Positions 42,556 through 51,833 are shown, counted from the first letter of the stretch. The stretch is DNA of 64,000 nt from Myxococcus stipitatus DSM 14675 (GCF_000331735.1 NC_020126.1:3658001-3722000), one strand, 5' to 3'. A program made the numbers and translations. The notes: generated by a model from the sequence alone, not told the origin.

Positions 42556-43755
42556 TCAAGAGAGGCGAATTCGAGAAGGGTCGACGGGTTCCGCGGGCCC
42601 CTCCTCCACGGGTTGGATGGGGGAGGAGGCGAGGGTGGCCTGCGTGGCGACGGCGTCCAGACTCTGTCCTTCTTCCCACTGAACGGAGGACAACGCGCGG
42701 AAGCGCCGAGCCAGCGCGGACAACTCCGCGGCCTTGAGCTGCGCCTGTCCGCTGCGCAGCGACAAGAGCGCCACGCGAGCACGCTCCAGCAGCGCCACTT
42801 CCGCGCGGAGCCTCGCGAGGATGCGCTCGCGCCGCACCTTCAACTCCCCCAACCGCTCCACCTCCTCCGCGAGCGAGGCCGCCGCCGCTTCCAGTTGTCG
42901 CCGCGCCACCACGTCGGTGCTGGCCTTCGCGCTGCGCTCCAGCTCATCCCGCTCGGCCAGGAGCTCCGCCTGCGCGCGCTCCTCCAGCTGCGCTTCCACT
43001 CCAGCCCACTCGGAGGCCAGCTCCACCGCGTCGCGAGTGATGCGCGCCAGCGTGCGCGCCAGTTCCTCACGCGCGGGCTCGCGAGGCAGCAGCGCGAGCG
43101 ACTGGCCACACTGGCGATACAACGCGAGGGCCCGCTCGCACTGGGTCCGGAAGTCCCCCTCGAGTCGGGGAATCAGTTCCTCCGCGCGGGCCTCTACCGG
43201 ATCCGCGGTGAGGGCCAGGTGCGCGGCCACGGAGCTGAGCCCCACGAAGAGCCCCAGGATGGCGCCCGTCGCTCCCGCCGCGAGCAGCGCGGGCGTGGCC
43301 AGGTCCACCAGCCGCGCGGAGAACACGCGCGCAATCTCCACCCCGGCCAGCGTGAGCCCCGCGCCCAGCAGCGCCCCCAGGCCCAGGTGCACGAGGGTGG
43401 GGCGCGCCTCCGCCACTTGTCCCTCCACGCCCTTCTCGTTCAGCCGCGCGCGCACCAGCAGCGAGCCCGCCGCCGCCGCGCTGCACGCCACCGTCCAGGC
43501 CGGGGCCATGCCCATGAAATAGGGCACCGCCGTGAGCGCCAGCCCCAGACCCCCGAGCAGGACGCGGTCCCACTTGTCGCCCTGGGCGCAGGCCAGCACC
43601 ACCGCCGCGGGCACCAGCCACGCCAGGGGCAGCGGCAGGCCGATCCTCGCCGTGACGAGCTGCAGCAATCCCGCGCCGGCCCCCGCGGCGAGGGCGCGTG
43701 TCACGGTCCGCTCGAAGGCTTCTCGGTGGTGCAACTGCAAAATGGTGGCGTTCAT
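42556..43755 (-). CDS. Membrane protein with long C-terminal coiled coil
   Basis: 399 residues from ATG 43755 (GGAG 6 bases upstream; a GTG two codons earlier is also possible). Several hydrophobic segments in the first about 185 residues (LPLPLAWLVPAAVVLACAQG, VLLGGLGLALTAVPYFMGMA, LGLGALLGAGLTLAGVEIAR, LLAAGATGAILGLFVGLSSV) lead to a heptad-rich helix of about 160 residues (AQLEERAQAELLAERDELER, LAEEVERLGELKVRRERILA). No domain was recognised. Inner-membrane location with a cytoplasmic coiled coil is inferred. It is divergent from the oxidoreductase gene. Confidence 0.75.
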   Translation of the reverse strand: MNATILQLHHREAFERTVTRALAAGAGAGLLQLVTARIGLPLPLAWLVPAAVVLACAQGDKWDRVLLGGLGLALTAVPYFMGMAPAWTVACSAAAAGSLLVRARLNEKGVEGQVAEARPTLVHLGLGALLGAGLTLAGVEIARVFSARLVDLATPALLAAGATGAILGLFVGLSSVAAHLALTADPVEARAEELIPRLEGDFRTQCERALALYRQCGQSLALLPREPAREELARTLARITRDAVELASEWAGVEAQLEERAQAELLAERDELERSAKASTDVVARRQLEAAAASLAEEVERLGELKVRRERILARLRAEVALLERARVALLSLRSGQAQLKAAELSALARRFRALSSVQWEEGQSLDAVATQATLASSPIQPVEEGPAEPVDPSRIRLS

Positions 43756-43828
43756 CGACACTCCAGCACCGGGAGGTAGGCGAGGGGGCTCCCCCTTTCA
43801 CGTCTGAGCGAATTAAAAGGTCTGTCGG

Positions 43829-44857
43829 ATGAAAGCCCCCCCTGTCCCCCTTGCGATGCGCGCGCTGGTCCTCAATGCCTATGACGGGCGTCCCGAATCG
43901 CTCCAGGTGCAGCGCCGCGCGGTGCCGCGTCCCACGGCCGGACAGGTGCTGGTGCGCATGGCCGCGTCTCCCATCAACCCGGCGGATCTCCAGTTCGTGA
44001 GGGGGCAGTACGGCATCCGCAACTCGCTGCCCGCCGTGCCGGGCTTCGAGGGCAGCGGCACGGTGGTGGCCTCCGGTGGGCTCGCGGGGCAGTTGCTCGT
44101 GGGCCGCCGGGTGGCCTGTGTCGCGCCGGTGGGCGGGGATGGGCTGTGGGCGGAGTACGCGGTGGTGCCGCTGCAGCAGTGCATCCCGCTGCGCTCGCAC
44201 ATCACCAACGAGCAGGGCGCCAGCCTCTTCGTCAATCCCTTCACCGCGTGGGTGCTGATGGAGCGTGCCCGCGCGGGAGAGCACGTCGCGCTCGCGCAGA
44301 CGGCGGCGGCGAGCAGCGTGGGGCGCATGCTGGGCGCGCTGGCCCGGCGCCGAGGCCTCCCCATGGTGCACGTGGTGCGGCGCGCCGAGCAGGTGGAGTT
44401 GCTGCGTGGGCTGGGCGCGGAGCACGTGCTCAGCAGCGACGAGCCTGAGTTCCAGGAGCGGCTGCGGCTGATGTGTCACCAGCTCAAGGTGACGCTGGCC
44501 TTCGACGCGGTGGCGGGCCGGCTGACGGGGCAGTTGCTCAGCGCGTTGCCGGAGGGCGGGCGGGTGACGGTGTACGGCGCGCTGTCGGAGCAGGAGTGCC
44601 GCATCGACCCGGGTGACGTCATCTTCGGGCGCAAGACGGTGGACGGGTTCGCGCTGTCGGAGTGGGCTCGGAGGGGCTTCGGCCGCGAGCAGCTCAAGGC
44701 GCTGATGGGCGTGCCGTCACTCGTGGGGCGTGAGCTGGAGACCCCCGTGCGCGCGAGGCTCCCGCTGGAGTCCGCGGGCGAAGCGGTGCGAATCGCCTCC
44801 GCGGACATGACGTCCGGCAAGGTGCTCTTCGTGCCGGAGCAGGGCGCGTCGACCTGA
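43829..44857 (+). CDS. Quinone oxidoreductase/zinc-type alcohol dehydrogenase-like protein
   Basis: 342 residues of the MDR superfamily. An N-terminal GroES-like part (VRMAASPINPADLQFVRGQY, VPGFEGSGTVVASGG) precedes a Rossmann domain (QTAAASSVGRMLGALARRRG, with a degenerate glycine motif), then FDAVAGRLTGQLLSALPEGG. It lacks the structural-zinc cysteine cluster, fitting the quinone reductase/enoyl-reductase branch. Cofactor NADPH is expected but not shown. An alternative start is ATG 43856; 43829 has AAAAGG upstream. Substrate unknown. Confidence 0.85.
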   Translation: MKAPPVPLAMRALVLNAYDGRPESLQVQRRAVPRPTAGQVLVRMAASPINPADLQFVRGQYGIRNSLPAVPGFEGSGTVVASGGLAGQLLVGRRVACVAPVGGDGLWAEYAVVPLQQCIPLRSHITNEQGASLFVNPFTAWVLMERARAGEHVALAQTAAASSVGRMLGALARRRGLPMVHVVRRAEQVELLRGLGAEHVLSSDEPEFQERLRLMCHQLKVTLAFDAVAGRLTGQLLSALPEGGRVTVYGALSEQECRIDPGDVIFGRKTVDGFALSEWARRGFGREQLKALMGVPSLVGRELETPVRARLPLESAGEAVRIASADMTSGKVLFVPEQGAST

Positions 44858-44889
44858 GTCCCGCCGAGCGAGCCGAGGCCGCTCAGGTC
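44851..44889. terminator. Inverted repeat over convergent gene ends
   Basis: GACCTGAG (44851-44858) and CTCAGGTC (44882-44889). Each arm contains the stop codon of one of the convergent genes. A 23-base loop makes it a weak terminator candidate. Confidence 0.3.
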
Positions 44890-45359
44890 TTGTCGCGGGA
44901 GATGGGGCCCACCTTGGCCTTCGTCACCCGCAGGTAGTCGGCGGGGGCGAGCACCAGCTGGGTGCCTCGGATGCCCGCGGAGACGGCCACCTCGTCGAAC
45001 AGCTCCAGCGTCTCGTCGACGTAGACGGGATAGTCCTTCTTGCCGCCGATGGCCGTGCAGCCCCCGCGCACGTAGCCGGTGAGGGGCTGGAGCTCCTTCA
45101 GTGGCACGGTGTCCACCTTGCGGTCTCCGCTGAGCCGCGCGAGCGCCTTGAGGTCCAGCTCCGCGTTGCCGGGCACCACCGCCATGAGCACGCCCGTGCG
45201 GTCTCCCCGGGCGACCAGCGTCTTGAACACCTGCTCGGCCGGCATGCCGACCTTGGCGGCGACGGACTCCGCGGACTGGTCCTCGAGGTCGACCTCGTAG
45301 TCGCGCAGCGAGTACTTCACGCCCAAGGAGTCGAGCAGCCGCGCGGCGTTGGTCTTCAT
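44883..45359 (-). CDS. ybaK: Cys-tRNA(Pro) deacylase YbaK/EbsC
   Basis: 158 residues covering the YbaK/ProX editing domain: MKTNAARLLDSLGVKYSLRD, QVFKTLVARGDRTGVLMAVV, ALARLSGDRKVDTV and the signature GYVRGGCTAIGGKKDYPVYV. It hydrolyses mischarged Cys-tRNA(Pro) in trans, with Lys46-type chemistry in the FKTL motif. Its stop lies 26 bases from the oxidoreductase's stop, so the two genes converge. It starts 7 bases after the purK stop and may be co-transcribed with purEK. Confidence 0.92.
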   Translation of the reverse strand: MKTNAARLLDSLGVKYSLRDYEVDLEDQSAESVAAKVGMPAEQVFKTLVARGDRTGVLMAVVPGNAELDLKALARLSGDRKVDTVPLKELQPLTGYVRGGCTAIGGKKDYPVYVDETLELFDEVAVSAGIRGTQLVLAPADYLRVTKAKVGPISRDKT

Positions 45360-45366
45360 GATGTCG

Positions 45367-46509
45367 TCAGACTCCCAGCACGGCGGCCGCGGCCTTCACT
45401 CGCGCGAGGGCATCTTCCGGCGTGGTGCCGACGGCGGACAAGTGGCCCATCTTCCGGCCCTTGCGTGCGTCGCGCTTGCCATACAGGTGCAGCCGCACGC
45501 CGGGGAGCGCCAGGGCGTCCTCGAAGCGAGGGCCTCCCTCGCGCAGCCACAAGTCGCCCAGCAGGTTGACGATGGCCGCGGGACGCACCACCTCCACCGA
45601 GCCCAGCGGAAGGTTGCACGCGGCGCGCACGGCCTGCTCGAACTGGGACGTGAGGCAGGCGACCTCCGTCGAGTGGAAGCTGTTGTGCGGACGGGGCGCC
45701 AGCTCGTTGACCAGCACGGTGCCATCGCGCAGCAGGAACAACTCGAGCACGAGGAGGCCCTCGACCTGGAGTGCCTCGGTGATGCCGCGCGCCAGCTCCG
45801 TCGCGCGCTCGGCCACCTGTGTGGGCAGGGGACCTGGAAGCAGCGACCACGCGAGGATGCGCTCCTCGTGGTGGTTGAAGGCGGGCGGATACACCGCCAT
45901 CTCGCCCTTGGGGCTGCGCGCCACGAGCACGGACAGCTCCGACTGGAGGTCCAGCGCGGCCTCCACCACGACGGAGCGCTCACCCAGCTCGCGCCAGGCG
46001 GCGGGGGCCTCGGCGGCGGACTTCACCTCCACCTGGCCGCGTCCGTCGTAGCCGCCCTCGCTGGACTTCACGAAGCAGCGGCCTCCGAGTGCGCCGATGG
46101 CCTGGGCCAGCTCATCGGCGGAGTGTGCCTCTCGCCATGGGCCCACGGGGAAGTGGTTCCGTGCGAGCCAGCCCTTCTGTCGGCCCCGGTGCTGGATGAC
46201 GTGCAGCACGGAGGCGCCCGGCCGCATGGGCGTGTGACGCGCCACGGCCTCGAGCGTGGGCAGGGGCACCTTCTCGATTTCGAGCGTCACCGTGTCGCAG
46301 CCCTTCGCCAGCTCCTCGGCGGCGGCGATGTCCGCGAACGACGCGGTGATGCAGCGGTCCACCACGGAGCGCGAGGGGCACGAGGCATCCGGGTCCAACG
46401 TCTGCACCTGGAAGCCGAGGGTGCGCGCGGAGAGGGCCATCATGCGCCCCAGCTGTCCGCCGCCCAGGATGCCAATGGTTCCACCCGGCAACACCACGCG
46501 AGGACTCAT
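45367..46509 (-). CDS. purK: N5-carboxyaminoimidazole ribonucleotide synthase PurK
   Basis: 380 residues, ATP-grasp fold: [40 protein letters not shown] (EKVP region), [17 protein letters not shown] and [20 protein letters not shown]. It carboxylates AIR with bicarbonate and ATP to N5-CAIR in purine synthesis. ATG at 46509 overlaps the purE stop by four bases (ATGA), so the pair is coupled. Confidence 0.94.
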   Translation of the reverse strand: MSPRVVLPGGTIGILGGGQLGRMMALSARTLGFQVQTLDPDASCPSRSVVDRCITASFADIAAAEELAKGCDTVTLEIEKVPLPTLEAVARHTPMRPGASVLHVIQHRGRQKGWLARNHFPVGPWREAHSADELAQAIGALGGRCFVKSSEGGYDGRGQVEVKSAAEAPAAWRELGERSVVVEAALDLQSELSVLVARSPKGEMAVYPPAFNHHEERILAWSLLPGPLPTQVAERATELARGITEALQVEGLLVLELFLLRDGTVLVNELAPRPHNSFHSTEVACLTSQFEQAVRAACNLPLGSVEVVRPAAIVNLLGDLWLREGGPRFEDALALPGVRLHLYGKRDARKGRKMGHLSAVGTTPEDALARVKAAAAVLGV

Positions 46510-47003
46510 GACAGCTCCCGATGCGCGAGCACCTCGTCGGTGCGCGCCTTGCGCCAGGCGGCCAGTCGCTCGCGCAGCTCCGGATACTTGAGCGCGAGGA
46601 TGGACGCGGCATGAAGGGCGGCATTGGCCGCGCCCGGCTTGCCGATGGCCTGCGTCCCCACGGGCACGCCCTTGGGCATCTGCACGATGGACAGCAGTGC
46701 GTCGATGCCGTTGAGCAGCGTGGTGGGCATGGGCACACCGATGACGGGCAGCAGCGTCTTGCTGGACACCATGCCCGGCAGGTGGGCCGCGCCTCCCGCC
46801 GCCGCGATGATGAGCGACAGGCCGCGAGACTCGGCGGTGGACGCGTACTCCATCATCCAGTCCGGCGTGCGGTGCGCGGACACCACGCGCACCTCGTGAG
46901 GGATGCCCAGCTCCTTCAGCACGTCGATGCCAGGCTGCAGGTACTCCAGGTCGCTCTTGCCACCCATGATGACCCCGACCCAAGGGGTATTGCCGCTCGC
47001 CAT
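46506..47003 (-). CDS. purE: N5-carboxyaminoimidazole ribonucleotide mutase PurE
   Basis: 165 residues: [60 protein letters not shown] and [20 protein letters not shown], all in order for class I PurE. It converts N5-CAIR to CAIR, working with PurK. GGAGG sits 9 bases before the ATG. The longer in-frame extension upstream (to 47111) is not conserved in type and is not used. Confidence 0.94.
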   Translation of the reverse strand: MASGNTPWVGVIMGGKSDLEYLQPGIDVLKELGIPHEVRVVSAHRTPDWMMEYASTAESRGLSLIIAAAGGAAHLPGMVSSKTLLPVIGVPMPTTLLNGIDALLSIVQMPKGVPVGTQAIGKPGAANAALHAASILALKYPELRERLAAWRKARTDEVLAHRELS

Positions 47004-47050
47004 TCGGTCCAGCCTCCGTGCGTTCTCCAGCCGAAGCCAGGAGGAACGCG

Positions 47051-47080
47051 GAGATAGGGCCGGGCGATTCCGACGGTCAA
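47051..47080 (-). promoter_or_regulatory. Possible purEK promoter
   Basis: TTGACC, 18-base spacer, TATCTC on the minus strand, ending 48 bases before the purE start. A partial consensus match, with good position. No purine-riboswitch or PurR box is recognisable. Confidence 0.35.
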
Positions 47081-47408
47081 CCTGGAAGTCGCCTGCCGCT
47101 CGTGAGCACACACACCCGGCTAATGCTCGCTCCGACTCCAGCCAATCCTGGCGGACTGCGTCGTGCGGCTGACCGTCCGCCTGCCGTGAATCCAGGCAGG
47201 CCAGACTATTCCGAGGCCCCCCGTCATGGGGTGCACCGGCACACCTCGACTGTTCTCCTCATGACGCCCAGTGCTCCGCTCCGACCTGCCGGGAAGTGCA
47301 CCACGTTGTCGTCAGAGGGGCTTCGGTGAGTGTCCCCGGCGCGTTCGTGCAGGGCGCGTGCGACACGTCGGGAGATGCGGCCCCGAAGGCTCCGCGCTGG
47401 TCAGGTGC

Positions 47409-47805
47409 GTGAGGTCATGGTGGGGGCTCGCAGGACGCGGTGCCTGTGGTCAGCGGGCGTCACGAAGCCGTGACATGGCGCTTCCGCAGCCGATGGAGGC
47501 GACGCGGTGGCCCCTGTCAGCGTGCATCAGGCATCCGCGACATGGTGCTTCGCAGCCGATGGAGGCGACGCGGTGGCCTCCGTCAGCGTGCATCAGGCAT
47601 CCGTGACATGGCGCTTCCGCAGCCGATGGGGCGACGTGGTGGCCTCCGTCAGCGTGCATCAGGCATCCGTGACATGGCGCTTCCGCAGCCGATGGAGGCG
47701 ACGCGGTGGCCTCTGTCAGCGTGCGTCAGGCATCCGTGGGATGACGCTTCCTCAGTCGCGGTGGCGCGCTCTCAGGACGATGTGCCAGCGATCATCGGGC
47801 GTCAC
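47409..47805. repeat. 66-67 bp tandem repeat array
   Basis: Four well-conserved units start at 47470, 47537, 47603 and 47669 (67, 66, 66 and 67 bases). The unit contains GACATGGCGCTTCCGCAGCC and a second half with GTCAGCGTGCATCAGGCATC. Diverged copies flank the array on both sides, from about 47409 and from 47736. Copies 2 and 3 each lack one base, at different places, relative to 1 and 4. Uniform identity across the unit argues against a CRISPR array. Confidence 0.85.
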
Positions 47806-47947
47806 GCCGCCAGGACTTTGCGCTCGCACCATCGCGCCGATGAACAGGAGGGCGCAGCCAGGCCCTTCGTCGCACCATGCACACGCGCCTCCGGACGTCC
47901 GATGAGGGACGCGCGGAGGCGCGAGTTCACAGCGGCGCGGTGGCGCT

Positions 47948-49366
47948 TCAGTACGTGGAGCCCACGCGCCCGAAGTCGCGCAGCGCCTTCGCCTTGGAGC
48001 GCTTCACCGCCGAGCGCATCTGCTCGTCGCTGGTGGCGCTCTCGTACTCATCCAGCGTGGCCTGCTGCGCGGCCTTCTCCGGAGCCACGGCCGCGGGCCC
48101 CGCCACAGCGCTCGCCTGGTCGAACATGTCCTGGTTCTGGCGGATGTAGAGCGCGGCCTCCTCACGGCGTCCCTCGCTCAGGGCCTCGGCGGCCTTCTTG
48201 AGGTTGGCCGCGCTGCGAGCCCGCACCGAGTACAGCGTCGCGTCCTTGTCCTGCCGCGCGAGCACCTCCTCGGCGCGGTCCGTCACCACGGCGGACAGCG
48301 CGGCGGTGTTCTCCGTTCCCACGTTGCGGATGAGGTCGGTGTACGCGAGCTTCAGGTCCAGCACCCGCACCGTCTGGCCCACGCGCTCGCCCGTCGTCAC
48401 CAGCCGCACCACGACGCGCTCGAGCTGTCCCGCGGAGAAGTCCGGCAGCGCCACCGTGACTTGATTGCCGGACTGGCGTGCGTTGTAGCCCAGCACCTCG
48501 CCCAGCGACGTGCCCGGGGGCAGCGTGAAGGTGAGCGACACGCCGCGCGCCACGCTGGTGGAGGCCTGCTGCAGGTCCTTCTGGAAGAGGGCGGCGAGCT
48601 GCCCCGCGTCCTCGAGGAAGCCGTACGCGCCGCCGCCGTACTCGGCGAAGCCCTGCATCAGGTCCTCGTTGAAGTCGGTGCCCACGCCAATGGAGCTCAC
48701 CGTCACGCCCGAGGCCCGCAGCTCCTGCACCAGCCGGGAGAGGCCGTCGTTGTCGGTGATTCCCTCGGTGGGCTGGCCGTCGCTCATGAGGATGAGGCGG
48801 TTGACCTTGAACTCGCTCTGCGCGGTGGAGAGCTGGAAGCGGCCCGCGGACAGCCCCGCGCCGATGTTGGTGCCGCCGTCATCCCAGATGCCATCCACGT
48901 ACTGGAGCATCCGCTCACGCTGCGCGGGCGTGACGCTCGCGGCGGGCAGGCTCTTCACGTCCGAGCCGTAGTGGACGATGGCCAGCCGGTCCTCCTCGCG
49001 CAGCAATCCCACGAGGTGCCGCGCGGCCTGCTTCGCCTGCGCCAGCTTGTAGCCGGACATGGAGCCGGAGCGGTCGATGACCAGCGCCAGGTTCACGGGG
49101 CTGCGCTTGGCCCCGGGGACCTCCGCGCCCGTCAGGTCCACCGTCGCGAACACCTCCGAGCTGCCGGAGGGCACATACGGATGGGACAGCCGGCTCGTCA
49201 TCGTCAGCGAGCCCGGCGTGTTCTGGAGGGGAGGTGGCGGGGGAGTCGGAACCGCGACCTCGGGGGGCGGCTCCTTCCTCGGCTGGGTCACCTGGGGAAG
49301 CCCCAACACCAGGGCGGCGAGAGCGAGACTTCCCGCCAGGGAAAGGAAGAGGACCGTTCGGTTCAT
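47948..49366 (-). CDS. Von Willebrand factor A domain protein
   Basis: 472 residues. N-terminal signal or anchor (TVLFLSLAGSLALAALVLG) and a Pro-rich linker. The vWA domain has an intact MIDAS (LVIDRSGSMSGYKLAQAKQA, Asp-x-Ser-x-Ser) and a later DGGTNIGAGL and SDGQPTEGI. Its C-terminal third is helical (VRARSAANLKKAAEALSEGR). MIDAS proteins bind ligands through a metal ion and often act as adhesins or complex assembly factors. It is exported, periplasmic or surface. It lies 86 bases downstream of gltK/cglC on the same strand. Confidence 0.85.
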   Translation of the reverse strand: MNRTVLFLSLAGSLALAALVLGLPQVTQPRKEPPPEVAVPTPPPPPLQNTPGSLTMTSRLSHPYVPSGSSEVFATVDLTGAEVPGAKRSPVNLALVIDRSGSMSGYKLAQAKQAARHLVGLLREEDRLAIVHYGSDVKSLPAASVTPAQRERMLQYVDGIWDDGGTNIGAGLSAGRFQLSTAQSEFKVNRLILMSDGQPTEGITDNDGLSRLVQELRASGVTVSSIGVGTDFNEDLMQGFAEYGGGAYGFLEDAGQLAALFQKDLQQASTSVARGVSLTFTLPPGTSLGEVLGYNARQSGNQVTVALPDFSAGQLERVVVRLVTTGERVGQTVRVLDLKLAYTDLIRNVGTENTAALSAVVTDRAEEVLARQDKDATLYSVRARSAANLKKAAEALSEGRREEAALYIRQNQDMFDQASAVAGPAAVAPEKAAQQATLDEYESATSDEQMRSAVKRSKAKALRDFGRVGSTY

Positions 49367-49452
49367 GAGGCAGGGCTCCTTGCGCTTGCGACGCGGGCCC
49401 TGCCTTTACGAACCACGCGCGGGAAAAGGTCTACGCCCCGCGCGCGAAAGTG

Positions 49453-49980
49453 TCAGCCACCCGTCCCGGAGTTGAGCGCGCCCGCGCAGAAGAAGGGCGA
49501 GTTGTTCTCTCCGAAGGTGTTCCGGTAGAAGCCCTCGTCCGAGGCGCGCAGCTGGTTGAGCGTCTCCTGGTCCAGCAGCAGCGACCGGCACGACATGCGG
49601 CCCGGCAGGTTCGGCTCCACGTCCGACGTGTCCGTCACCTCGCAGGCATTGGCGGCGCCGTCCACGCAGGGCTTGCTGCAGTAGCCCTCCGCGGCGGCGG
49701 ACTCGTTCAGGGAGCCGTCCGGGTTGCGCGCGCGAGGGAAGTCCTGATCCCTCACGCAGATGAGGTCCTCGCAGAGAGGGGCGCCGAAGGAGATGAAGTC
49801 CTGCCGGTCCGCGATCTCTCCCTCCAGCAGATCGACGGTCTTGTCGGAACCCGCGGCGAGCTCCTCGGGAGTGGCCTTTCGGACCAGGTTGCACTTCTTG
49901 CCAATCTCGCTGCTCACGCTGCACCCACCCAACAGCAATGCGGTGGATACGAGGAGGGCGGCTCGCATGGACATCTTCAT
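49453..49980 (-). CDS. gltK: Gliding motility lipoprotein GltK/CglC
   Basis: 175 residues. ATG at 49980 (GAGG upstream) gives a signal peptide MKMSMRAALLVSTALLLGGC with lipobox Cys20. The mature part is cysteine-rich (CNLVRK, PLCEDLICV, GYCSKPCVDGAANACEV, RMSCRSLLL, FFCAGAL), about nine cysteines, suggesting disulfides. Its position divergent from gltB-gltA-gltC matches what I recall of the Myxococcus xanthus gltK/cglC locus, where this outer-membrane lipoprotein is needed for adventurous gliding and can be exchanged between cells by contact. Assignment is from context plus features, not from a search. Confidence 0.75.
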   Translation of the reverse strand: MKMSMRAALLVSTALLLGGCSVSSEIGKKCNLVRKATPEELAAGSDKTVDLLEGEIADRQDFISFGAPLCEDLICVRDQDFPRARNPDGSLNESAAAEGYCSKPCVDGAANACEVTDTSDVEPNLPGRMSCRSLLLDQETLNQLRASDEGFYRNTFGENNSPFFCAGALNSGTGG

Positions 49981-50032
49981 GAGACCTCGACAATGGGGGG
50001 AGGGGGCCCGGGGACCCACGACTGACCTGGGC

Positions 50033-50060
50033 AGGGTAGCACAGCACCTTGTGACGCCAA
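50033..50060 (-). promoter_or_regulatory. Possible gltK promoter
   Basis: Minus strand TTGGCG, 16-base spacer, then TGCTACCCT resembling an extended -10. The start site would lie near 50026, about 46 bases before the gltK ATG. Moderate consensus only. Confidence 0.3.
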
Positions 50061-50141
50061 CGCCCGTGCTTCGCGGTGTCCCGCCTGGAATTGTTCAGGA
50101 ATACCGAAGAGATACGGAGAGGACGAGCCCATTCAGGGCGG

Positions 50142-50170
50142 TTGCTGCTCGGGAATGTGGCCGATAGGAT
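50142..50170 (+). promoter_or_regulatory. Possible gltB-gltA-gltC promoter
   Basis: TTGCTG, 17-base spacer, TAGGAT, 68 bases before the gltB start. The 258-base divergent region (49981-50238) contains no gene and no other evident signal. Confidence 0.4.
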
Positions 50171-50238
50171 GGAGAAGCAGAAGAGTCGCGCTGAACCCCC
50201 GGTGGAGTCTTTCCCCCCCTCCCCACGGAGCCCCCGGT

Positions 50239-51063
50239 TTGAATCGCCACACGTTGCTGCTCGTGCTGTGCCTGGTGCCCGGTCTGGCACCTGCGCAGAG
50301 CCAGGAGGGCATGGGACTCGACCTCACGGAAGAGACCACGCCCAAATCGGAAGAATCCCCCACGCCGCCGCCGGCGGAGGAAGCCGCGCCCGCAGCGACG
50401 GCCTCCAAACCCGCTGAGGAAGAGGCTCCACCCCCTGAGGCTTTTCTGCCGCTGACGGACATCACCCAGGAAGACCGGGTGAAGAGCGTCCAGCGCAAGG
50501 TGTATCGGAAGAAGGGTCGGTTCGAGCTGACGCCCCTCATCAGCATCTCCGTCAACGACCCGTTCTACTCCAAGGTGGGCGCGTCCTTGCGGGGCGCCTA
50601 CTACCTGGCGGACACGCTGGCCATCTCCGCGCGAGGCACGCTCTTCCAGGTCGTCCCGTCGGATGACGTGCGTCTGGCCAAGGACGCCTACTTCGCGAAG
50701 ATCTACAACTCGGTGCCCGAGTGGTCCGCGATGGGCGACGTCGAGTGGAGCCCCTTGTACGGCAAGGTGGCCTTCCTCAACTCCATCCTGCACTTCGACG
50801 GCTACCTGCTGGCGGGCGCGGGCGTGGTGAAGACGGAGACCTCGTCGCTGCCGGGACGCGGGCTCAACCCCGCGGCGGACCTGGGCCTGGGCATGCGCTT
50901 CGTGGCCAAGGACTTCGTGGCCGTGAACGTGGCGCTCATCAACACCACCTATGTGGATCAGCCCCTGGGCAGCGCGAACGGGGCCATCCAGAACATGATG
51001 ACCCTCAACGCCGGCATCTCGCTCTTCCTGCCCTTCCGCTCGACGGGGAGGGACTCGGAATGA
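50239..51063 (+). CDS. gltB: Gliding motility outer-membrane barrel protein GltB
   Basis: 274 residues. I favour a TTG start at 50239: GGAG lies 7 bases before it and it gives a proper signal peptide (LNRHTLLLVLCLVPGLAPAQ). An acidic Pro-rich linker (TPKSEESPTPPPAEEAAPAA) precedes a beta-barrel-like domain with alternating strands: RFELTPLISISVNDPFYSKV, GASLRGAYYLADTLAISARG, VEWSPLYGKVAF, and a C-terminal aromatic strand SLFLPFRS. It is homologous to the next gene. In M. xanthus GltA and GltB are outer-membrane barrel components of the gliding machinery. It overlaps gltA by four bases. Confidence 0.78.
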   Translation: MNRHTLLLVLCLVPGLAPAQSQEGMGLDLTEETTPKSEESPTPPPAEEAAPAATASKPAEEEAPPPEAFLPLTDITQEDRVKSVQRKVYRKKGRFELTPLISISVNDPFYSKVGASLRGAYYLADTLAISARGTLFQVVPSDDVRLAKDAYFAKIYNSVPEWSAMGDVEWSPLYGKVAFLNSILHFDGYLLAGAGVVKTETSSLPGRGLNPAADLGLGMRFVAKDFVAVNVALINTTYVDQPLGSANGAIQNMMTLNAGISLFLPFRSTGRDSE

Positions 51064-51833
51064 AGTCGCTCTATCGTTGGATGGTCGCGCTGTGTCTCAT
51101 GGCGCCCGTGCTCTCTCGCGCGCAGTCCACCTCCGAAGAGGAGGAGGCCGGCGACGTGTCCGAGGTGGACAAGGACCGGATGGGTCCCTTGCGCGACCGC
51201 GTGCGCCCCGTGTCGGGCCACGTGTTCCTCAAGAAGGGCCGCTTCGAGTTCAGCCCCTCGGCGACGCTGTCGCTGCGCGACGCGTTCTTCACCAAGTACA
51301 TCTTCGGTGGCACGCTCACCTACCACCCCGTCGAGACCATCGGCGTGAGCCTGCGGGCGGGCTACGCGCTCAACGCGGTGTCCGGCGCGGCGCAGATCTG
51401 CGAGTTCGGGGATGGCGACACGCGCGGGTGTGTCTCGCCCAAGCTGGAGGACCTGGACGGGGATGCTCCCGGGCAGATCAAGATGCTGGGGGGCGTGGAC
51501 GTCCAGTGGGCGCCCATCTACGGCAAGCTGTCGCTCCTGGCGGAGAAGTTCGTCCACTTCGACTTGTACGGAGTCGTTGGCGCGTCCGCGGTCCAGTACC
51601 GAGGGCCGGACCTGAATGACCAGACCGACACGCTCGCGAAGAACTACCTCACGCCGGGCGGCAACGTGGGCGTGGGCATGCGCTTCTTCTTCAACCGCTG
51701 GGTGACGCTGCGCACGGAGGTGCGGGACCTCATCTACGTGGAGAAGGGCCGCAACGAAAACTTCCTGCGCAACCAGCTGCTGTTCGAGCTGGGCGTGTCC
51801 TTCTTCTTCCCCTCGTCCAACCCCGAGTCATGA
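51060..51833 (+). CDS. gltA: Gliding motility outer-membrane barrel protein GltA
   Basis: 257 residues. Signal peptide MKSLYRWMVALCLMAPVLSRAQ, then a barrel with the same opening motif as gltB (KKGRFEFSPSATLSLRDAFF) and strands YGKLSLLAEKFVHFDLYGVV and LFELGVSFFFPSS near the C-terminus. A paralogue of gltB, and part of the outer-membrane module of the gliding complex with GltC and GltK. Its ATG overlaps the gltB stop (ATGA) and its own stop overlaps the gltC start (ATGA), so the three genes are tightly coupled. Confidence 0.78.
   Translation: MKSLYRWMVALCLMAPVLSRAQSTSEEEEAGDVSEVDKDRMGPLRDRVRPVSGHVFLKKGRFEFSPSATLSLRDAFFTKYIFGGTLTYHPVETIGVSLRAGYALNAVSGAAQICEFGDGDTRGCVSPKLEDLDGDAPGQIKMLGGVDVQWAPIYGKLSLLAEKFVHFDLYGVVGASAVQYRGPDLNDQTDTLAKNYLTPGGNVGVGMRFFFNRWVTLRTEVRDLIYVEKGRNENFLRNQLLFELGVSFFFPSSNPES

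Larger units (their letters stand above)
47004..47947. other. Gene-poor interval with tandem repeats
   Basis: No convincing gene in 944 bases. The reading frames present are low-complexity products of the repeat (47409-47805) or antisense shadows. A purE promoter candidate lies at its left end. The remaining bases show no recognisable element. It may be a recombination hot spot or a boundary region. Confidence 0.6.

Noticed and set aside
47004-47111. Upstream extension of purE to 47111
   Set aside because: The extra residues have no PurE similarity and the good ribosome-binding site is at 47003.
47409-47805. CRISPR array
   Set aside because: The units are similar over their whole 66-67 bases with no variable spacers, and no cas genes are nearby.
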